From: Phallus indusiatus
Lineage: Eukaryota; Basidiomycota; Agaricomycetes; Phallales; Phallaceae
Direction: 5' to 3'
Assembly (NCBI GenBank): GCA_027605045.1
Contig: JAQFWX010000152.1
Coordinates: 1 to 64,000 of the forward strand
Length of the DNA stretch: 64,000 nt
Shown: positions 35,285-46,117 of the stretch, in pieces
Numbering within the stretch: the first letter of the stretch is position 1
How the letters are laid out: the number at the start of each line of letters is the position of its first letter
The notes under the pieces: generated by a model
Databases searched by the model: none
What the model saw: only the letters and a program-made list of their open reading frames with translations
Told to the model about the DNA's origin: nothing
Program-made: the position numbers and the translations under genes

Positions 35285-37817
35285 CCCTGTTTTTGAAAGG
35301 GAAGGAGCAAGTTCGAAAAAAGGCCGGAGAGAGAAAGAACAGAAAAGAAAGCGTGTTTGTTTTCGTCTCTTCTTTTTTTGGGGGGGAAAAGAGTAATATG
35401 AATCCGACGCTTTTTATAGAAAGCTCAAGGAAAAGTGCGCCAATGAAGGAAGAGGACGTTGTTCGTTGACAAGAAACATCAGTGGCGCGTGGTAAGCTCA
35501 GAATCAATCCCAGGATTGTTACAATCCAATCTTGTAGCCCGGGATATATTGGGGATTATTACGTCATTGATTCCTTCCCCTCAACTACTAGTTTTGTCAA
35601 CTCTTAAACTATTATAACAAGGTTCGTTCTACGTTCTAACCCTTGATTGTTATCTCAATTGATGTCATCATACCATCATCCTCAGTTTGGAACACGCAAC
35701 AATCACGGTCGATTAGTCCCGGGCTACTAGTACTACGTCACACTGAATTTAAAAGTTCCTTTTCAAAGAGCACCCTTCAATTCTTCTTTGTTGCCAAAAC
35801 ACGGGCTAACCGGAATTCCGTCAATTTCAATAATGGAATATGCTTATACCAACACCCATTGGCTTGAAGCTCAATAAGGTTTGCTGCGATCGCGGTTTTC
35901 ACGTGTGTTCTCTGCGTCTCTCATTCAGTTCGTACTTCTCTTCATCTTCTTGTCCGACCGAGTTCATAGTCGAATATCCCCAGGCGAACTCATGTGAGTG
36001 TCGGATGCGAAAATATATTGCGACGGATGTTTTGCAATTGTCCCTTTATCAGGGCAGCCTACGTTTGTTTCCAGCATCACACACACGGTTAGGATATCAC
36101 TGCGAGGACCTCTTTGGAGTCCAGCGATAGAGTATCCCAAATACTCAGAATGCACACAATCATTCCCGGCATCGCAACACTACCCTAGCAGGATACGAAG
36201 CAGGAAGATCAAATTTAAACATTCGAACGTATCAGAGTATTTTTAGAACAACTCCGATGTCTCTCGAACGGCATCATATTTCATTAAACATCCATAGCTT
36301 GTACTCAGATCCCCCGGTACAAAAGATTGCCCATGTGGCGCAATATATTCATGGTTACAGTAATCTCCGCTTGTGTATCATGTCCTTAGAAAAAGAAGCT
36401 CGCGTTTGCATCTTTTTGTTGGGAAATCCAATACAAATACTGTCAATGCTGTCGAACCCTTCAAATCGGGCTGCAAGTTATCAGTCAACTGCCCATTTCA
36501 CGATCAATCCGGAGTTAGGGTCGATCCAGGTGATGTGGCACATCCTCCATATACCGTCTACCGTTTCACTTTTCATTCAAAAATTAGAGCTATTACACGT
36601 AGCATGCGTGCGATTAACCCAAATGAGCTTGTTACACAAAGGGGAAAATGCTGCCGTGCCTTTCTTTCAAGTGTCAAACATACTGTGAACATTTATGACT
36701 GCACATGACGGCCTCGGTCTCTTATTAGCCGTTTCGTGGGACTGACTAAGAGTAAGTACTCCATCAGTTGCATGCTATGCTCATGAGCCACTTAATTTAC
36801 CTCAAGGGGTGCCGATGTGTCGGTAATTAGAAGATAACCGGAAGTAACCCGGAGACTTGTACATGCGTGTTATTTCATTGAAGACTCAAAAAACAGGGCA
36901 AATTAAAGCAGTTACAGTCTAGTAGACGTCAGGCACATAAATTAGTTCCCTTTACCGATTATATGAAATTTTGAAAAAAAGGACTGGCTGACTTCGGTCT
37001 TCAAAAGAATAAGCGCATAAGCCAAATTCAGTACCCACCGACTCGGTGAAATTTCAATTTGACGCAGGTCCGGTAACTTGAGAAAAGAAAGTGAGCCAAT
37101 ACGACCATTTAATATCACAACACATCCCCGGTGCATATAAGCATCAGTGCCAGCGTAATCTCTACCGGAGGTCAACCGGTCACCGGTTACGGTATACTAG
37201 AGGTTTTCAAATGAACTCGCCAAGTCAATTAGAGTGCCAGAAGACAGCGGACTCAATATGAATTACAAGTCAAATTTTATGGCATATAGAGTGGAATTGG
37301 AGGGCCAGTTCTAGAACCATATATAAATTCCCCTTGACCGGACGCGAACTAAAAACTGTAAATACTGATATGGTCGTAATTCAGAAGTATTGATAGAGGT
37401 ACCGAGCACAAAGTGCCGCCAGTCTCGTTGCATGTTTTTATGTAATTAATCATAATTGAGTACAGGTTTGATTTGGGAGTCGTTGAAATCAACGACGTAG
37501 TGACCAGCAATGAGTAGTACATAGCTCGCTAAATAAAAACTCAGTTACATAGCACATTGATCTTCGTGTTGGGTTGACAGGATTGCACAGCCAAACTCAT
37601 TCAAAAATTTTTGGCTTGAGAAATAAGAGAAATTTTAAATGTGAAAAGTGCCACTAATACAATAGGTGTGGGGTGCAACCCGGACTCGTCGTGATGGGTC
37701 TCAAGTCCGGCGGCCCGCCGTCAAAAAACGTTTATATGAGAATGCCATATACATTTGTCAATTGTACTGAAACTGATTTCGCTTCTTTATACACATATAT
37801 GTATGCGTATTTGATAA
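35285..37817. other. intergenic, 2.5 kb
   Basis: The first 300 bases are purine-rich leader and promoter sequence of the polyQ gene. The rest has only short overlapping frames (for example 36257-36688 and 36373-36708 on the plus strand) with no domain, signal peptide or splice support. Confidence 0.45.
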
Positions 37818-38255
37818 CTATTTATCATCGGCGCACACTTCGCCATTAGGACAGCAACCTATCCCATACAATGTTTCGACACAATAATATCTGAATCATC
37901 ATCACGGTCAGTATGTCCAAAAATTTTAGGATTCTTCAAATTACCCGGGTTCACAGCACCGAAACTCTAAGTAAGTGTCTCGTTAAACCAAAAATAGGTA
38001 CGTGACCAAGAGTGGCAAATTTGTTTACCAGGGCAGCATTGTCCCCCGAGAGGACAACAGTCTCCTTCATTCTCACAATAGCCGTATCCTTCTGGACAGG
38101 ATTGACGGGCTTTGACTTTGAGAAGTCCTCCCGTAAATGCAGGTGTTGAGGGGACAAGAGAGTGAGACGACTCAGACGAGTGGGCGGTAACGGATGGTTG
38201 CAGTGAGCTCAGTGGCAAGTGCAAGCACAGTAGAGAGGAAAAGCTGGGATTTCAT
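37818..38255 (-). CDS. small secreted cysteine-rich protein CR1, frameshifted
   Basis: This is the first member of a four-gene family. Exons are 38029-38255, a 22-nt micro-exon at 37945-37966, and 37818-37890. The signal peptide starts MKSQLFLSTVLALATELTA. The mature part has CPEGYGYCENEGDCCPLGG, then QCC, the micro-exon residues RCCEPG, and YYCVETLYGIGCCPNGEVC before the stop. The exon phases of the cysteine part agree with its paralogues, but the signal-peptide frame runs into a stop. One extra base between about 38175 and 38224 separates the two frames, so the exons total one base too many. It is either a pseudogene or an assembly error. Predicted length without the shift is about 106 residues. 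It probably acts outside the cell. Confidence 0.65.
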
Positions 38256-39385
38256 AGTAGAGGTGCGCGTTTTGAAGCAAAGGGATGACTTGGGTTGATT
38301 GTAGGAACAGTTACCACTTAGAGGGGTTTTTATATGGTATTGAATAAATGCCCGACAAATTGGTTGAAAGATAGATCACATAAAACATTTAAAAGAAGCT
38401 TGGTACCTATGCTCATTTCCCCATGTATAGAGCTGTTGAACACTAAATTTGAATAATTAGAAGATGTAACATTGTGATTGTACCAAACCAAGTGACCAGA
38501 ACTTTCATTTTACCAACATAGAAAACATACTCCCTTTGACCAGACGCTTTTCCAAAGTCAGAATCAAAGGTACCTCTTTATGTAATACTGAATGAACCAT
38601 CAGTGATATATTGATTTTGATTTTCGTTATTGCTGTGTATGACACTGTGAAATCATTGAAGAGGTGCACGTATGACAAAACGTCTAACCACCCGGGCCAC
38701 CGAGTACAGTAGTGACCCATCGCACCAGCATACACTTTTATGGTTTACGAGTTGCTCGATTTTATATAAGAGTTTCCCATCGACATCACACAATTGCCGT
38801 CTGGAAAATCTGACCTTTTGATATGTCACACGCCATTCGAGAGACTATAAATCTCGGCGAGAACCTCGACCGGATGTTATTTATGTAAACCCCGAACGAA
38901 GATTTGTGAACGTTTCATGAAAGATCAGAAAGAGACTGGACGCGGCAAGGGAATGTCTAAAGGTCCACAAAAAAAATTATAATATGGCATATAATCCACC
39001 ACATACGAATATATCTCGTAGCGGCTTTTCATGATCCCAAAAAAAATCCTGAAGTTCATTTGATCAACTTTCGAAATCGCGACCAACTTTCTTTTTTATA
39101 TCACGTGAGTTGGGACCGGGACCTCTATATACAGGTCACAGGAGCATAAAAGCGCTAAGATCGTTGAGAATAGAGATTAGCCGGCAACCCGATTGAAGTG
39201 AGAGCCCGCTCGCGAGCTCAGCGCCATGATGAAATTTAGAAATTCGTGCCTGAGGGAGCGATATTATTAGTAGGAAGTCTTTTTAGAAGACGGATTGACA
39301 GACATTTACTTTCATTCGTCAAAAAATTTATGAAACTAAATTTGCTTCAAGCCCAAGCTACTACTAGTATAACTATTACCTAGAA
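38256..39385. other. spacer between CR1 and CR2
   Basis: The part from about 38727 begins a 2.2-kb unit that is repeated from about 41000. A string GAGAGACTATAAATCTCGGC near 38840 recurs near 41130. No coding region is seen. Confidence 0.5.
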
Positions 39386-39796
39386 CTAATCACACACTGT
39401 GCCAGTGCGGCAGCAGCTTATTTCTCCGCTGGATGATGTGAAACAGGAAAATCTATGAAAGTCTCCGTCAGTATATTGAGAGAGCTACAGTTTATTCCTT
39501 ATATTACCCAACGTCACAGCAAAGTTCCTCTAAATGTCTCGTTAGAGAGGAAGTATAGATACCGGGCCATGGAAAGTGTAAAATTGCTTACCAGGGCAGC
39601 ATTCTCCTTTAATAGGGCAACAGCCTCCAGTTGCACAAAGACCGGTTCCTGAAGGACAGGATCCAAATTGACGTGCCTTGAGTAAACTTCCTCTTGCAAG
39701 TGCAGGTTTTGCGGGGACAATAGCATTGCTAGACGAGTGGACCGCAGTCAGAGAACCCAGTGTAAGCAAAAAAGAAAATAAGAGCTGGGATTTCAT
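39386..39796 (-). CDS. small secreted cysteine-rich protein CR2
   Basis: Exons are 39592-39796, the 22-nt micro-exon 39508-39529 and 39386-39452, in consistent phase for 97 residues. The signal peptide is MKSQLLFSFLLTLGSLTAVH. After a short linker ending LLKARQ, a likely KR/AR-type processing region, come CPSGTGLCATGGCCPIKGEC, the micro-exon residues LCCDVG, and a last exon with SCCRTGTVCD before the stop. There is no GPI signal, so the product is probably released. The CC pairs and spacing recall granulin-like knots, but I cannot confirm that fold. It lies in tandem unit 1 and is the direct sister of CR3. Confidence 0.75.
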
Positions 39797-41657
39797 AGTA
39801 AAATTTGAAGTACTCTGGTTGAGGTACAAAGGCAGCTTGGTTAGTGGCAAGAGTGGTCCTTAGCTGTGAGCCTCTTTTATATTCTGTTCTCTCTTCACAT
39901 AGCAATGTCGGAAATCGAACAGGAAAAATTCCGGCTGAGGGGAGGGTTTCAGTAGCTGAGCTACCTCGTGTGAAAGAAACTTCGTATTTGAAATGGATTT
40001 GCCAGCCACGTGTTTTACATATCCAGACAGTTGATACACAATTTCAATACTACAGGCACACAATTTCAATGCGCGAAGGTATGACATCGTAGTTCTGTCA
40101 AGCTAAACGCACTAGTTAGTTCACATTAATATACGCGCCGCCTCAAATTATGGCAGGGAAGCAACGTGTAGATCCTGGCTTTACAAAAATATCTGAGTCG
40201 TCGTCTCAATAATTATGAATGCATGGTATAAATAATCCTAACCTCATTTTCGATGTGTTACCATTACGACGCGTTTGTACTACCCTGTGCTGGTGGTAAA
40301 TCTGATAAATCAACAAATGGCATGAAACAAATACATAATAATTTACTACATCAGGTCTTCTAAACATTTCATGTTTACTGTTGCACTGACAGGTGAACTT
40401 AGTAAGTCATGTTTGCCGATCGCACGCAACGCCAGTGCCTCGAATTCAATTATGGAACACGGCCCGTCTCTTAGTATGAATATATGCTGCGCTTCTTATC
40501 GGCACTTGTAACGTCTCTAGGAAAGATCATTAACGATGCATGGAAGTGCCAGCCCCGTGACAAAATTGCTCGACGAGCCTGTATCGGATGCTGTGTGTAC
40601 ATATTATTTGGGGGATTGTACGTGAGATTTGTCTTTTCATTTATTTTAGAAATTCTTTGAGGAAAAAATTACATTTGTTTTCGGCTATGAAATCCTTGGA
40701 CTGGGACGCACTGAGTAATTCACATTAATTCATATTTCATAGTACTCGGACCGCAAGCTGAGAATGCATTCAACTCTCCATTGCCCAGCACAGACTTTGC
40801 AGCAGTTTACAGAACGACACGATGAATGTACACAGTGGATCTGCCGTTTAGATATGTCAGTGGCACGTCAGTTGATGTGAAGATGGATTAGGAAAAACCC
40901 TGATTTGCAGCAACCTCCATTTGAACAGACTGAGTTGAAATATTAAAAACAAAAAAGATGTCGAAACTTTTGTATTGCCGAATACAGCAACTGCAGTAGC
41001 ATACACTTTTACGGTTCACGAGTTACTCAGTTTCACTGGCAGACTATAAGAGATTCCGTCGACACCTGGTCGACATCACAAAATCGCAGCCTGGAAAATC
41101 TAAACTTTTAATATTTCACATGCGATTCGAGAGACTATAAATCTCGGCGAGGATTCGACCGGATTTATTTATGTAAAACCCGAACGAAGATGTGTGAACG
41201 TTCCATGAAAGAGTCTGGACACGGAAAAGGAATGTCTAAAGGTCCACCAAATAATTATGGTCACAGAATGCGGCATATAATCCACCAATACGAATATAGT
41301 ATCTCGTGCCGCCTTCTCATGATTCCAAAAAAATGATCCTGAAGTTCATTTTGATCAACTTTGAGATGCCGAACAATTTTATTTTTTATTTAGGACGTCC
41401 AAATCCAGGGCACAAGTGCATAGAAGCGCTAATAAAACTGTCGAAAATCGAGATCAACCGGCAACCCAACCTGAGAGCCCTACTACTCAGCGCCGTGATG
41501 AAACTTGGAAATTTGAGGGAGTGGCGAGACTGCAGTTTACTAGAAGAATCTTTTATAAGACAGATTGACAGACATTTATTCTCGCTTGTAAAAATATTAT
41601 GAAACCAAGAAATCGAGTTTCAAAGTTGTGCCCCATGTATGCACACCTCGATGACTA
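39797..41657. other. spacer between CR2 and CR3
   Basis: This contains the CR2 promoter region, the decayed cysteine-rich relic at 40780-40938 and the junction between the two tandem units near 41000. The plus-strand frame at 41306-41602 has a counterpart only as broken sequence in unit 1, so I do not call it a gene. Confidence 0.5.
40780..40938 (-). pseudogene. relic of a CR4-like gene, unit 1
   Basis: The sequence matches the third and fourth exons of CR4: a 22-nt micro-exon-like piece (GGAGGTTGCTGCAAATCAGG), then an intron-like stretch containing GTGCCACTGACAT, then a decayed CC-coding end near 40781-40842. The frame is broken (for example TAA within the last-exon relic), and the signal-peptide half is missing. 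Confidence 0.55.
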
Positions 41658-42056
41658 CTAGTCACAAATTGCGCCATTGAGACAGCAGCCTATTTCTCCG
41701 CTGGATGTTTCGACACAGAAAAATCTATGAACGTCTCCGTCAGTGCATCGAGAGAGCTACAAAGTATTTCTTAGATTACCCAGCGTCACAGCAAAGGTCC
41801 TCTAAATGTTTTGTTAGAGAGGAAATATAGATATGACATAGAAAGTATAGAATTATTTACCAGGGCAGCATTGTCCCCCAATAGGGCAACAGCCTCCAGT
41901 TGCACAGAGACCGGTTCCTGAAGGACAAGATTGACGTGCTTTGAGTAAACCTCCCCCTACAAACGCAGGTTTTGCGGGGACAAGAGCACTAGACGAATGG
42001 GCCACGGTCAGAGAGCCCAATGCAAGCAAAAGAGAAAACAAAAACTGAGATTTCAT
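41658..42056 (-). CDS. small secreted cysteine-rich protein CR3
   Basis: Exons are 41861-42056, micro-exon 41780-41801 and 41658-41724, all in phase for 94 residues. The signal peptide is MKSQFLFSLLLALGSLTVAH. The mature region has CPSGTGLCATGGCCPIGG, then QCC, micro-exon residues LCCDAG, and FFCVETSSGEIGCCLNGAIC with a stop two codons later. It is closest to CR2, and its flanks match too, which places both in the tandem duplication. There is no membrane anchor. A secreted role, at the wall surface or in interaction with other organisms, is possible but unproven. Confidence 0.78.
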
Positions 42057-43034
42057 AGTAGAACTTGAAGTACGTTGGTTGAAGTAACAAACCAGCTTGG
42101 TTGACGGTTAGATTAGTCCTTAGCCGTGAGCCTTTTTTATATCCTCTCTTCACATAGCAATGTCCAAATTCGAACAGGAAAAATGCCCGGGGGAGGGTTT
42201 AGGCAGCTGAACTACATCATGTGAAAGAAACTTCGTATTTCAAAATTTATCAGCCACATGCTTGTTTGCACATACCAGAAATTGATGCACGATTTCAATA
42301 TGAGAAGGCATGACATCGTGGTTCTGTCAGGCTAGATGCACTTGTTAGTTCATATTACTATACGCGCCGCTCCAAATTATGGCAGGGGAGCAACGTGAAA
42401 TTCTTGGCTTTTCAAAAATATCTGAGTCATCGTCTCATCAATAAGTATTGATGAATTGAACCTAAACTCATTTTGATGTGTTACCATTACGACGGGTTTG
42501 TACTTCCCTGTGCCGGTGGTAAATCTGGTAAATCAACAAATGGCATGAAACAAATGCATAACAACTTACTTACATCATACTTACATCAGGTCTTCTAAAT
42601 ATTTCGCGTTTACTGTTGCAGGTGAACTTAAGTCATGGTTTGCCAATCGCATGTAACGCAAGTGGCTCGAATTTAATTATCGAACACGGACCGTTTCCTA
42701 GTATGGGTATATGCTGTACTTCTCATCACGAAGTTGGGCACTTGGAACTTCTCTTGGAAAGATCATCACCCATGCATGGAAGCGCCAGCCCCATGGCTAT
42801 ACCAATCTTATAATTTGTCGGAGAAAAATGCTCGACGGGCCTGCAGCTCCAATCGGATGCTATGTATGCATAATTTTTAGGGGTTTGTAGTATATTTTGT
42901 GTAATTTTTCTTTTCATTTATTTTTAAAATTTTAAAGAAAAAATTACATTTGTTTTTTGGCCATGAAATTCTCCGACCGTGACGCAAGTAATTCGTATTC
43001 AATACAAGTTGAGAATGCACATTTTATTCTTTCC

Positions 43035-43190
43035 GCTACCCAACGCAGTCTGGCAGCAGCCTATGGAACCGTTTGATGGGTGTCTACAGTGGAATCTACC
43101 TTTCAGACATGTCAGTGGCACGTCAGTTGAAGTGAAGATGTATTAGAAATAACCCTGATTTGCAGCAACCTCCGAGTGAACAGACTGAGT
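43035..43190 (-). pseudogene. relic of a CR4-like gene, unit 2
   Basis: It preserves a micro-exon-like piece (GGAGGTTGCTGCAAATCAGG) and a last-exon piece with GCAGCAGCCTATGGAACCGT, close to GCAGCAGCCTATAGAACCGT in CR4. The reading frame is not maintained and no signal peptide is present. Confidence 0.6.
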
Positions 43191-43195
43191 TAAGC

Positions 43196-44560
43196 CTGGC
43201 TGCCATGGCGAGACAGCTGAGACAGCACCAGTATAAGTAACGTACAGGCGTAGCAATTTGATTTGATTTAAATAGGACTCGACGATTAGGAGAAAGATAT
43301 GTACAAGCGAGTAGCATTGCGACAAGATTCGAGGATGTTGGTCAAAGAAGTTGATTGCTGTGGGGTCCCCCAACAGGCTGTACATGAAGATGTATGCGCA
43401 ATATTTAGTTATTTTTGATGTTTTATTTTATTTATTCTCGTTAAATATTTACTGTAGTACAATAGTTAACTAGAAAAATAGCTAGGACAAGGTTTTCCCT
43501 CTGTGGACAGCCTTACTAGAATCCAGGACATTTCATTCTTAGGTCTGTTTACTATATAAGCTCAGTAGTTTTCCTCTCACAATACAGTTTACTTTTCCCC
43601 CTTTATTTCGCTTCAGTCTATTATTAAGTTACTGAAATCCTATTTACATTTCCCTATCCTAAGTTCCTCACAGAGTTTCTTCCCTCTTCCTACTTAGAGC
43701 TGCTCCCGGCTTCCCTCATTGCTTCGGCTACAAAGAAAACACACATGTTAATCGTTTATGCGTTGTTACACTATATTTGAGCGCTGTCTTGGCTGTACCT
43801 GTGTGATCTTAACTCTATCTCTTTTTCAGATAAAAAAACCGTGAAGAACATCACTGAATAATTAGGAGAATAAAAAGGGAACAGAAGGGAAAAAACAAAT
43901 AGATTAAACTAAAAAGACAAAAGTTCCCTGGAAAAAGTCTCCTAACCGCGACCCCAAACTTCAGAACAACAAGAGGAAATGGATAGCGCATGATACATTA
44001 TAACCCATTTAGAATGTCGTTAAGAGCCTTCTGTCGAGATATTAAGGGACAATCAGAAAAAATTGGTGCCCAAAATAGACGTCGAGACAAGCATGGGTAT
44101 GAGAGCTAAAATCGGGTAGGTATGAATGGCAGAAATAGCGCTACTCTGACTGGTAGGACTAGGAGGTGCAGTCGAGTTCGTGGTCGTGGTCTGGTTCTGG
44201 TCAGGTTGCGAAGATGGTTGAGGACTGGAAGAGGAGTCACCGGCTGAGGGCGTCGATTCTCCGGGCAAAGGTCCTGTTATAGTAGGCACAGAGGGGGGTG
44301 AGCTGCTACTGGTGCTTGGGCTGGAGCTCGAGGACGAAGATGCGCTAAGTCCTTCCGCAGCGTTTGACGATCCTGTGGAGGAGGAAACGGAGCTGGATGT
44401 ACCGGCAGGACCACTCGCTCCTGACGCGCCGATTTGACCGGATGGAGCTGTAGGCGGCGGGGGACTACTAGACGGCGGGGGATTACTAGGTGGCGGAGGG
44501 CTACTAGGCGGCGGAGGAGGACTACTAGGCGGCGGAGGACTACCCGGGAAGTTTGGGGCA
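43196..44560. repeat. inverted duplication, left arm
   Basis: It matches the reverse complement of 51544-52481 at high identity. It runs from the Pro/Ser tail codons of CR4 through its stop codon and about 600 bases of 3' flank. Differences are a shorter proline tract on the right arm and a 360-bp insertion on this arm. Confidence 0.9.
43359..43718 (+). mobile_element. solo-LTR-like insertion
   Basis: This 360-bp segment begins TGTGGGGTCCCCCAACAGG and ends CCCTCA, so it has TG...CA ends. TTGC flanks it on both sides (43355-43358 and 43719-43722). The matching right arm lacks it, which gives a nearly clean empty site. A TATA-like ACTATATAAG lies inside in plus orientation, as in LTR promoters. 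No internal retroelement genes adjoin it. The right-arm empty site differs by a 3-base indel next to the junction. Confidence 0.7.
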
Positions 44561-45196
44561 GCACAAATCTGACCATTTGGGCAGCAGCCTATAGAACCGT
44601 TTTCCAAGTTGCGCACACAGTAAAAGCTAATGCGTTCGATGGGATCAGTGGCACATTCGTTGAATTTGAAGGTGGATCAGACATTACCCTGGTTTGCAGC
44701 AACTTCCATCTGGACAAGTAAAAGTCAGAAAGATGAAAAAGGACAACAAAAATGTGTTTGGATTTACTCGAGCAACAAGAATAATTCTTAGGGCAGCAAC
44801 CAAGGCCACTGCAGCCATTTTCAGTGTCGAGACAACATATATTGCCTACACAGAATTCCCCATTGCCGCAACATCCCCCTTAATGCAGCGTGGGCTCACA
44901 CGGTCAGTAATCTATCACAGAAGGTTAAAAGTTTGTATGTCACCGTTGTTGCAGCATTGCCCATTGATAGGGCAACACCCTCCTGTACTGCATAGACCTG
45001 TACCAGAGGGGCAGAATCTGGCTTGGAGCAATCCTTCGATGCCCGAAAACTGAAGTTGCTCAGTTTTGTGAAAGGAGTGGTAAAGGGGTTCTTGTAGCAG
45101 CGCTGTATCTGTCACCTCACTCGCAGGTATGCTCGTGGATGAAGCAGCAGACAAGCAAAGCGCGAGCACTAGGGAAACTAGCAATTGTGGTTTCAT
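44053..45196 (-). CDS. cysteine-rich GPI-anchored surface protein CR4
   Basis: Four exons splice in phase: 44944-45196, 44768-44878, a 22-nt micro-exon 44688-44709, and 44053-44626, for 319 residues. The signal peptide begins MKPQLLVSLVLALCLSAASS. The knot region starts CPSGTGLCSTGGCCPINGQC. The second exon, absent from CR1-3, adds GCCGNGEFCVGNICC and GCSGLGCCPKNYSCC. The micro-exon encodes GSCCKPG, and the fourth exon continues FYCVRN, then GCCPNGQICAAP. A proline-rich repeat (SPPPPSSPPPPPSSPPPPSN) and a long Ser/Thr tract, probably O-glycosylated, follow. The hydrophobic end (YPILALIPMLVSTSILG) is a GPI-attachment signal. It is the only array member with a tail, which is shared with the Kre9-like gene. 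Confidence 0.82.
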
Positions 45197-46117
45197 AGTG
45201 AGTTGCAAGTTGAAGAGTAGATATGAGGGGGTATGGCAAGATGGTTCAGAACCGAAGAATATATAGCCGGGAGCCCACCTGTACACGAGTCATCATCGTG
45301 ACAAGTTCAAGCTCATTCAATTCCATCGATGTCGATGATCAGGCAACGACCTCCCGCCAAGACCGACGTCCCAAAAGTATAGCCAAAGAACAGCGCTCCA
45401 ATTGAGTTAATTGAAGTAAAACTGGTCCCAAGACTGTAACGGAATTCATGAATTCAGTACTCTCCACTGACCGTGGTTTCAGGCTAGTGCCCAGCGCTCA
45501 TTAAAGCCCGAGGTCTGAATCTAACTGAATATGGATAATTCTTGAATCTGGTTAGGCTAGCAGCACAATGAAGGTTCGACAACGCAATGCAATGTGATCC
45601 AATGTATAAAGCGAATGTTAACATGGTCGAAATCGGTTAACTTCTACCTTATGGCGCTGCGCACTAAGGAAAGTACTACCATCGCGCGATGAACAGTCGA
45701 ATGACATTAACGACACGTGAGTGAACTAAAAGGATCATTACACATGACATGTTAAGAATGGAGCTAAAATGGCTCATTGCTGTGCCAAGACATATTAATT
45801 GAACTTGATGATCTGCCAATTGAAGAAGAATCGCGTTCAAGTGAATTTCTGACGCACAAAGAATCCAATGGGGTAATAATTAACCTCGTTGTTTTCATCA
45901 ATCTGTGGAGTCTTTGAAAATAGGAGAGTTATATTGCTTCTTCGACTGCTTTTTGGTACTTCCTAGATGCGACAGACCGTAATAATCGGCGTTAAACTGC
46001 GTTAAACATTATTAAATTTGGCGGTTGCAATCACAGAAACGAAGAAAATTTTGGGGCTACAAAATAACTTCATTTCAAAATATTAACACCAAAGAATTCA
46101 GTCCGGTCGAGTACGCT
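45197..46117. other. spacer between CR4 and the PPR gene
   Basis: A TATATA motif about 60-70 bases upstream of the CR4 ATG (near 45260) is the likely CR4 promoter. The remaining 800 bases are AT-rich and show no coding region. Confidence 0.5.

Larger units (their letters stand above)
38727..40998. repeat. tandem segmental duplication, unit 1
   Basis: This unit contains CR2 and a downstream relic. It aligns along its whole length with 41000-43195: non-coding strings such as GAGAGACTATAAATCTCGGC, TATACGCGCCGC and TGGCACGTCAGTTGA occur in the same order in both. Small indels and substitutions separate the copies. Confidence 0.8.
41000..43195. repeat. tandem segmental duplication, unit 2
   Basis: This is the second copy of the 2.2-kb unit, containing CR3 and its own downstream relic. 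It ends where the inverted-repeat arm begins at about 43196. Confidence 0.8.
42057..44052. other. spacer between CR3 and CR4
   Basis: In order this holds the CR3 promoter region, a decayed CR4-like relic (43035-43190), the left inverted-repeat arm from 43196, a solo-LTR-like insertion (43359-43718) and the CR4 3' region. Confidence 0.6.

Noticed and set aside
36257..36708. Two overlapping plus-strand frames of 143 and 111 codons
   Set aside because: They overlap in different frames, neither shows a domain or splice support, and codon composition is not gene-like.
41306..41602. Plus-strand frame of 98 codons inside tandem unit 2
   Set aside because: The matching segment of unit 1 is broken by indels and stops, so the frame is not conserved between copies.
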